Source: CAZVJA01 sp964626885
GTDB lineage: Bacteria > Planctomycetota > Planctomycetia > Planctomycetales > Planctomycetaceae
Length of the DNA: 14,282 nucleotides
Reading direction: 5' to 3'
Assembly: GCA_964626885.1 (NCBI GenBank)
Contig: CAZVJA010000133.1
Span: forward strand, 1 to 14,282
Both the position numbers and the translations under genes were made by a program. Below the pieces are notes generated by a model. That model was not told where the DNA came from. It was given only the letters and a program-made list of their open reading frames with translations, and did no database searches. Positions 1-6,500 of this stretch are shown here, piece after piece (position 1 is the stretch's first letter; every line of letters begins with the position of its first letter).

Positions 1-1997
1 CGATCGACAGCTTCCTCGAGCTGCGCGAACGGGATCTGATCGTCCATCTGGTGCATGGCATCGGCCGGTTTCTCGGCATGGAAATGCTGACGAAGGGGGA
101 CCAGGTCGAAGAGCACCTGGCGCTCGAGTTTCGCGACGGCGTGCGGCTGTTCGTGCCGGTCTCGCTGATTCATCTCGTACAGAAATACGTGGGAGCGTCG
201 AAATCCGCGCCGATCCTTTCGAAAGTCGGCGGGACGGCCTGGGCACAACGCAAGAAGCGGGTCGCTGAAGCGGTCATGGACCTGGCAAGCGACATGATCC
301 AGTTGCAGGCACAACGAGAATTGCGCCCCGGCATCGCCTTTCCCCCCGACAGCCACCTGCATGACGAGTTCGAGGCGTCTTTTCCCTACACCGAAACGAA
401 AGACCAGCTCGATGCCATCGCCGACATCAAGGAGGACATGCAGAAGCAACGGCCGATGGACCGCCTGATCTGCGGCGATGTCGGCTATGGCAAGACGGAA
501 GTGGCGATGCGGGCCGCGTTCCGAGCCGTCGATGCCGGTAAGCAGGTGGCGGTGCTCGTGCCGACCACGGTCCTCGCGGAACAGCATTACCGAACCTTCC
601 TCGAGCGGATGGCGGAATATCCGGTCAATGTCGAGGTTTTGTCGCGATTCCGCACGAAGAAGGAACAGGCAAAAATTCTCGAGGGGCTCGAAACGGGCGG
701 GGTCGATATCGTGATCGGCACGCATCGGCTCGTGCAGAAAGATGTGCGGTTCAAGGATCTGGGGCTGCTGATCATCGACGAAGAGCAGCGGTTTGGCGTC
801 GAGGCGAAGGACCAACTCAAGCGACTCCGATTGGAAGTCGATGTCCTCACCCTCAGCGCGACCCCGATTCCCCGCACGCTGCACATGTCGATTCTCGGAA
901 TCCGCGACATCTCCAACCTGACGACTGCCCCGCAGGACCGGCAGGCGATCGAGACGCGCATCAGCCGGTTCGATGGCGACCTGATCCGCGGCGCGATCGT
1001 CCGCGAGCTGAATCGCGGCGGGCAGGTCTACTTCGTGCACAATCGCGTTTACAACATCCAACTCATTGCCGAACGATTGGCAAGAATCGTTCCGGAAGCC
1101 GCCATCGGCATCTGTCACGGCCAAATGCCCGAGCATCAGTTGGAAGATGCGATGGTGAAATTTGTCCGTGGTAAGACCGATATTCTCGTCTGCACGACGA
1201 TCATCGAGAGCGGCCTCGATATCCCCAACGCGAATACGATTTTTATCCACCAGGCCGATCGCTACGGGCTGGCCGATCTGCATCAGTTGCGCGGCCGTGT
1301 CGGGCGCTACAAGCACCGTGCGTACTGTTTTCTGCTGTTGGAGGAAGGACGAACGCTGACCTCGACCGGTGCCCGGAGGTTGAAAGCCATCGAGGAATTC
1401 AGCGAATTGGGAGCCGGTTTCAAGATCGCGATGCGCGATCTCGAAATCCGCGGGGCGGGGAATATTCTCGGCACGGAGCAGAGCGGGCACATCTCGTCGG
1501 TGGGTTATGAACTCTATTGCCAACTTCTCGAAAACGCCGTCCGCACGTTGAAGAAAGAACCGCTCCGCGAGCAGCCGCACGTTGCGGTTGATTTGCCGAT
1601 TTCGGCGTATCTCCCCAACTCCTACGTCCCCGCCGGACGCCAGAAAATTGAGACCTATCGCAAGCTGTCGGGGATCGCCACGTTCGACGAACTTCGCGAG
1701 CTCGAAACCGAATTGCGCGATCGCTTCGGTCCGTTGCCGATCGAAACGGAACGGCTGATCGGCCTGAAAGAGCTGCAGCTTATGGCGCGGGCGCTGCAAA
1801 TCGACGACATCCATCTGGAAGACTCCTTCGCCGTCCTTCGATACCGGAATTTGCGGCGGATGCAGGAATTGGGCAAGGCCATTGGCAAGCGGCTGCGGAT
1901 CGTCGACACGCGAAACGCGTACCTGGTCTTGCCCGAAGGGTGCAGAGCGGGAGATCCGCTGCTGGCGGAGCTCAAATCGGTGTTGCACGTTTCGTGA
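1..1997 (+). CDS. mfd: Transcription-repair coupling factor Mfd, C-terminal part (5' end outside window)
   Basis: Mfd is the cytoplasmic ATP-dependent DNA translocase that pushes stalled RNA polymerase off damaged template and recruits UvrA. The reading frame is open to the left edge (first full codon at base 3), so the GTG at 51 is not the true start; about 664 residues of a protein usually near 1,100-1,150 are present, and the UvrB-like N-terminal domains lie outside. Visible in order: the end of the RNA-polymerase-interacting domain (VHLVHGIGRF, then FVPVSLIHLVQKY), Walker A GDVGYGKTE at 474-500, the DEEQ box at 777-788, LSATPIPRTLHM (motif III area) near 850-890, TTIIESGLDIPN (motif V) near 1195-1230, QLRGRVGR (motif VI) at 1284-1307, then the translocation motif region and the C-terminal TRCF domain (DLPISAYLPNSYVP, about 1590-1635 onward). 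All helicase motifs are intact. A parvulin gene follows 37 bases downstream on the same strand. RecG is excluded by the polymerase-interacting and TRCF domains. Confidence 0.97.
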   Translation, partial: IDSFLELRERDLIVHLVHGIGRFLGMEMLTKGDQVEEHLALEFRDGVRLFVPVSLIHLVQKYVGASKSAPILSKVGGTAWAQRKKRVAEAVMDLASDMIQLQAQRELRPGIAFPPDSHLHDEFEASFPYTETKDQLDAIADIKEDMQKQRPMDRLICGDVGYGKTEVAMRAAFRAVDAGKQVAVLVPTTVLAEQHYRTFLERMAEYPVNVEVLSRFRTKKEQAKILEGLETGGVDIVIGTHRLVQKDVRFKDLGLLIIDEEQRFGVEAKDQLKRLRLEVDVLTLSATPIPRTLHMSILGIRDISNLTTAPQDRQAIETRISRFDGDLIRGAIVRELNRGGQVYFVHNRVYNIQLIAERLARIVPEAAIGICHGQMPEHQLEDAMVKFVRGKTDILVCTTIIESGLDIPNANTIFIHQADRYGLADLHQLRGRVGRYKHRAYCFLLLEEGRTLTSTGARRLKAIEEFSELGAGFKIAMRDLEIRGAGNILGTEQSGHISSVGYELYCQLLENAVRTLKKEPLREQPHVAVDLPISAYLPNSYVPAGRQKIETYRKLSGIATFDELRELETELRDRFGPLPIETERLIGLKELQLMARALQIDDIHLEDSFAVLRYRNLRRMQELGKAIGKRLRIVDTRNAYLVLPEGCRAGDPLLAELKSVLHVS

Positions 1998-2034
1998 CGT
2001 CGCTCGTATACTCCGCCCCCCTCTCTCTCCCGCT

Positions 2035-3249
2035 ATGTCATCCTGCCGTTGCCCCGTCTTCGGGATGGTGCCGATGTCCCGTATTTGTTTCTGTCTGCTC
2101 GGGCTGATGATCACCACCGGGTGTGATCTCCTTGGCAATTCGAAAGTCGACAATCCCGTGTTTGGCCCCGCGCCGCCGCGGATCCGCATGTCGAACGATA
2201 CCACGCGCGGAAACCGGACCGGACGGGACCAGTTGCGTGCTCAAGGGGGAGACTCCGGGCGCGTCAAGCTCGTCGATTTCGATTCCTCGCGCGACCGAGT
2301 TCTCGCGGATGACGACCTGGCGGGGGCCCAGGTCATTGCCACCGTGAACGGCTCTCCCGTGTTCGCCTCCGAGGTCCTGGAACCGTTTGGCGAGCCGCTT
2401 CGCAATGCACGGAAAAAGATCAGCGATGCCGAATATCAGAAACTGCGGGAACAGATCCTTCAACGTTCGCTGAACGATTACATCAAGCGGAAGCTGCTGG
2501 CGGAATCGCTTCGTTCCACGCTGGAAAAAGAGCAGTTGACGCGTCTGGATGAAGTGGTGGATCACCTCTTTGCCGAGCGGGTGGAAGCGCTCAAGCAGGA
2601 ATTCAAGGTCAACACGGAGCACGAAGTCGAGCTGGAGCTCAACAAACGGCAAAACACCACGCTGGCCAAACTCAAGGACGGTTTCCGAGTGCAGGCCATG
2701 GGTGCGGCCTACATGGAAGGCAAGGCCAAATCGAAAAAGACATTCGGCAGACAGGAATTGCTCGCGTATTACGACGAGCACCGCAGCGAATATGAATTCC
2801 CCGAGAAAGTTCATTGGCAGCAGCTGGTCGTCAGCTTCAAGAAGCATGACGGCCGAACCGGCGCGATTGAGCATCTGGAAAAGGCCGTTGAAGAATTGCG
2901 CCGCGGAGCCGATTTCGCCGACGTGGTTCGCAAGTATTCCGATGGAGCAAACCGCGAGAAGGGGGGCGACTTCGGGTGGTCTCAGCCGGACAGCCTCGCG
3001 GATGAGAAAATCGGCCAGGCGCTGCGTGAACTCCCGGAAAATATGATCAGCCGAGTCCTCGAATCGAATGACTCCTTCCGCCTGGTAAAGATCACCGAAC
3101 GGAAGCCCGCGGGACGCGTGCCGTTCGGCGACGTGCAGGCAAAAATCAAAGCCAAGCTCGAAAAAGAAGCCGAGCAGGAAGCCACGAAGAAGGTACTCGA
3201 CGAGCTCTACAAGGAAGCGATCGTCGAAACGATTTTCGATAAGAAATAA
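2035..3249 (+). CDS. Exported parvulin-type peptidyl-prolyl cis-trans isomerase, SurA/PrsA-like, probable lipoprotein
   Basis: Catalyses prolyl isomerisation and likely acts as a chaperone for exported proteins in the periplasm. With ATG 2035 it has 404 residues. A hydrophobic stretch (ICFCLLGLMITTG, residues 17-29) precedes Cys30, giving a weak lipobox (T-T-G-C). A charged linker follows, then a SurA-N-like helical region at about 98-190 beginning ATVNGSPVFASEV, a charged helical section, and the rotamase domain at about 259-356. That domain carries the family marks: a start like VHWQQLVVSF, FADVVRKYSDG, GGDFGW, and a closing SFRLVKITER. The tail is Lys/Glu-rich helix. No Shine-Dalgarno is visible. 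In-frame ATGs at 2065 and 2074 would give shorter, equally good signal peptides (MSRICFCLLGL for 2074), so the exact start is uncertain. An extension to 1882 overlaps mfd and is unlikely. It is probably co-transcribed with mfd. Confidence 0.9.
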   Translation: MSSCRCPVFGMVPMSRICFCLLGLMITTGCDLLGNSKVDNPVFGPAPPRIRMSNDTTRGNRTGRDQLRAQGGDSGRVKLVDFDSSRDRVLADDDLAGAQVIATVNGSPVFASEVLEPFGEPLRNARKKISDAEYQKLREQILQRSLNDYIKRKLLAESLRSTLEKEQLTRLDEVVDHLFAERVEALKQEFKVNTEHEVELELNKRQNTTLAKLKDGFRVQAMGAAYMEGKAKSKKTFGRQELLAYYDEHRSEYEFPEKVHWQQLVVSFKKHDGRTGAIEHLEKAVEELRRGADFADVVRKYSDGANREKGGDFGWSQPDSLADEKIGQALRELPENMISRVLESNDSFRLVKITERKPAGRVPFGDVQAKIKAKLEKEAEQEATKKVLDELYKEAIVETIFDKK

Positions 3250-3277
3250 GCCGGAAACTCAGCGATCGCGTCTTCAT

Positions 3278-3294
3278 CCGGCAGAACTTGCCGG
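3278..3294 (+). other. Small perfect hairpin downstream of the parvulin gene
   Basis: CCGGCA (3278-3283) pairs with TGCCGG (3289-3294) around a GAACT loop, 28 bases after the parvulin stop. It is followed by GAAAAAAC rather than a T-run, so it is not a standard intrinsic terminator for the + strand. It could protect a 3' end or act as a weak pause; it could also be chance. Confidence 0.3.
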
Positions 3295-3352
3295 GAAAAA
3301 ACGAAATCGTGCCAAATCGAAAAAAAATCGCGGAAAATTGAATCGACCGGTA

Positions 3353-3381
3353 TTGACCTGTTTTGCGGATTTGAATTATTT
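3353..3381 (+). promoter_or_regulatory. Possible sigma70-like promoter for the secretin gene
   Basis: TTGACC at 3353-3358 lies 15-17 bases before an AT-rich block (GAATTATTT, 3373-3381) that could hold a poor -10 such as AATTAT. This is the most AT-rich part of the gap between the parvulin and secretin genes. If used, it would leave a 5' leader of roughly 125 bases before ATG 3515. It also argues against the in-frame TTG at 3338 as the start, since that would place the promoter inside the gene. The -10 match is weak. Confidence 0.3.
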
Positions 3382-3514
3382 ACCCGCCACTCATCTCCTC
3401 TCTCCTCGAAAATCAGACACATCCCCTCCGGCCCATCAGGTTCGGAATACGACTTTTCCGGTCGTGGGAGCGAATTGTTACGTGCCAGACTCGTACAGAG
3501 AACACGAAATCGCG

Positions 3515-6500
3515 ATGAACACCAGCAAATCTCACGGCATCGCCAAGCAAGCGACTAGCAACTCGACGCAAACCGGAGGCCGGTTAGTCGGCCGGACTCA
3601 GGGCTTGAAGGAGGAACCTACGTTGGGCAAAGCACTCGGATTTATCGCCTGTACGACCGTCGTCGCCGTGACGATCTGGACCATCAGCGACGGACGCTAT
3701 GCAAGGCAGGCATCGGCGGGTGACGACCGCCAGGAAGCCGGCCAATTGCCTTCCGACTCCGGCAACGCCCGGTCAACCGCATATAAGACGGTCGCGGTCC
3801 GCATGATGGACCAGGCCCGCGCGTTGGCTGCCAAGGGAGACCTCGAAGGAGCAAAGGCGCTTGCCAAGCGAGCCGGCACCTTTCCGGTGGAATGGAGTTC
3901 CAACGAACAAAGTCCCGATCAGTTGTTGCGTCTCCTCGATCCGTCGGGGAGTTTAGCAAACAGCGGCAGTTACGCTTCCGGCGCTGGATCTGTTCCAAGT
4001 GCGGAGGCCGGAGATCGCAACGTTCCCGCAGCCAGTCCGCAACAGCCGGCCCAAGCCGCTCCGCGCGGACCCAGCGCCGAAGAGATGGCGAACTGGACGA
4101 CGCTGCAAAAGCAACGGTACGTCGGTGCACTTTTGCAGTCGGCGCGCCAGGATATCCAGGCGGGACAAATGGATCTCGCTCGACAAAAAGCGATGGCCGC
4201 CCAACGGGTGGAAGTCGCCTATTTGTTATTTGACGACCGGCCGGCGCATGTTCTCGCGGAAATTGAACGGGTGGAGCGTGTTCACGGCGGTTCCGTTCAA
4301 ATGGCCCAGGGCCAGCCAGAGTCCAACGTCGCGCCAGGTTCAGACCCGGCCTCAACCATCCGTGCTCAGAATGCGTCGCCGGGCGGAACGGTCCGGGATC
4401 GCCAAATTGCTCAAACATCGTTCGATTCCCCTGCCGCTCCGAATACGGCAGTCAATGCCCAATCCGGACGCCAAGAAGCATTGCGGCTGATGACGGAAGC
4501 CCGTGAGGCTCTCGAAGCCAACCGTATTGACGAAGCGCGCATCAAGGCGCTCAAGGCGGATGAATTCGACGTGGCTTGGGGCGTCTTCGAAGAGCGGCCA
4601 CGACACTTGCTCGCGGAGATTGAACGAAAAACCGGCACGCAAACATTCACCCCGAACTTGGCGCGTGATCGAAACGCTCCCCGCGAGCGCACGGAATTCG
4701 CGGCGGCAGACAGCACGGCCCCCAATACCCCGGCTGACCGGCAAAACCGCGGAAAGGCCGTCGAGCTGCTGAAGCAGGCGCGGCGCGAGATGCAGGAAGG
4801 AAATTATGCTTCGGCCCGGGCGAAAGCCACGCAGGCCGCGAAGATGCAGGTCAACTTCGGCCTGTTCGAAGATAATCCGGAAGTCGTGCTGGACGACATC
4901 AACCGTCTGGAAAACGTCGGAAACGTAGCGCAATCGCGCCCGACAGCCAACACCGGCGTTCGCCAGGTGAGCAACGCGCAACCGGACACGTCCGATCCGG
5001 CATCCAATGCTTCCTCCAATCACGATCGCTCTCAGGAATTGTTGCGTCAAGCCCGTGAGGATTTGCGGGCGGGAAAGATCGACGTCGCCCGCGCAAAAGT
5101 CTCCGAGGCTGCATCACTCAACGTCGCGTACCTCCTGTTCGATGATCGTCCGGAACTGGTCCTTCAGAAAATTGAAGAAGTCGCCGGACCACAATCCGCC
5201 AGCGCGATTGCGAAATCGGCGCCCGTGGTTCCCAAGCAGCCCGCTGCCGCGGTGGAACACGCCGGCGGTCCCGACGTTTGGGCACGTGACGCGGCTCCGC
5301 AAAGCTCTGCATCAAAGAACGAGTTCGCTCCAACCAGTCCCTCGGCGGCGGAATCGCCACGGATTATCGATTCCGGATTCGCTTCCAGCGGTGTCGCGGC
5401 TGCGGAAGCGGAGATTGCAAAGATCAAGGCAATGGCAAGTCGTCCGTCGGGCGCGGCACGCCCCAGCGACGAGGCTTGGCCGAATGAAATTTCGGCCGCT
5501 CCGCAAGGAAACAAGGCTCCGCAGGAGGTGAACCGAGGCCCGCAAATCACTCCGGGATTCGGCGAGCCCAAAAAGCTGCAACCGGCCGAGGCCCCATCGC
5601 GTCCAATCGCACCGCGCACGGCGGCGCGTCCGATTCCGGCCGTGGAGGACGGGATCGATCCTTTCTCCATCGAAAACCCGTACGCCCCGCAAACCTCGAC
5701 AGCCGCGGATGTCGCGGTCATTCATCCGTCGGGAATTTCCGCGCAGGAACTCTTCCATCAAGGGATTCAGCTGCTGCGTGAAGGAAAGCGCGAAGATGCT
5801 TATAGCGTCTTTCAGCAGGCCCATCATTCAGGACAACAACTCAACCCGCACGATCAACAACAACTTCAGGATCTGATGCGCGAGCTTGCGCCCGGTCGCA
5901 GCCGCGATATCCGGCAAGTCGCGCAAAGTCATGGAGAGCAGTTCGCCGAAGGTCCGCGCATCGGCGCTGCGCCGGAAGCGGGCGCACAACCGCGGGCCGG
6001 ACAACTCGAGATCGTCGAGCAGCAGATGGCGGTGAAGTATGACAAGCTGCGCACCGAAACCCTGAATGCCATCTTCCGCGCCGAGCGATTGCGCGAAAGC
6101 AAGCCGGACGAGGCGATCACCGTTCTCAACCAGGCGATTTCCAACGTCGAAAAATCGGACCTCAACAAGGATGCCCTGGCGCCGATGCTCAGCCAACTCA
6201 ATCGGACGAAGGCTTCCGTGGAGTCGCACGCCAAGCAGCATGCACCGGTGATCGCACAGCAGAAGATGAACTCCGAAGTCGAGAATGAAGTTGAGAAGGG
6301 TATCAAGCATGGTATCCGCATCGACCAGGAGATGGTGCGGATCGTCGACGAGTTCAACAAGCTGATGAACCAGCAGCGTTACGCGGAAGCTGAAGTGCTC
6401 GCCAAGCAGGCGAAGCAGCTCGACCCGAACAACCCCACCGCGGAACTGCTGGTCTGGAAGTCGCGGTTTGCCCGCCGTGTCGAAAGCAACAACGACCTCA

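Noticed and set aside
1882..2034. N-terminal extension of the parvulin protein into mfd
   Set aside because: It overlaps the mfd 3' end by more than 100 bases and would bury the signal sequence at residue 70 or so.
2038..2874. 278-codon open frame antisense to the parvulin gene
   Set aside because: High-GC shadow frame; the sense strand has clear parvulin motifs and the antisense product has no recognisable features.
3338..3514. N-terminal extension of the secretin from TTG 3338
   Set aside because: The stretch has less coding-like third positions, holds the best promoter candidate, and would put 98 residues before the hydrophobic segment.
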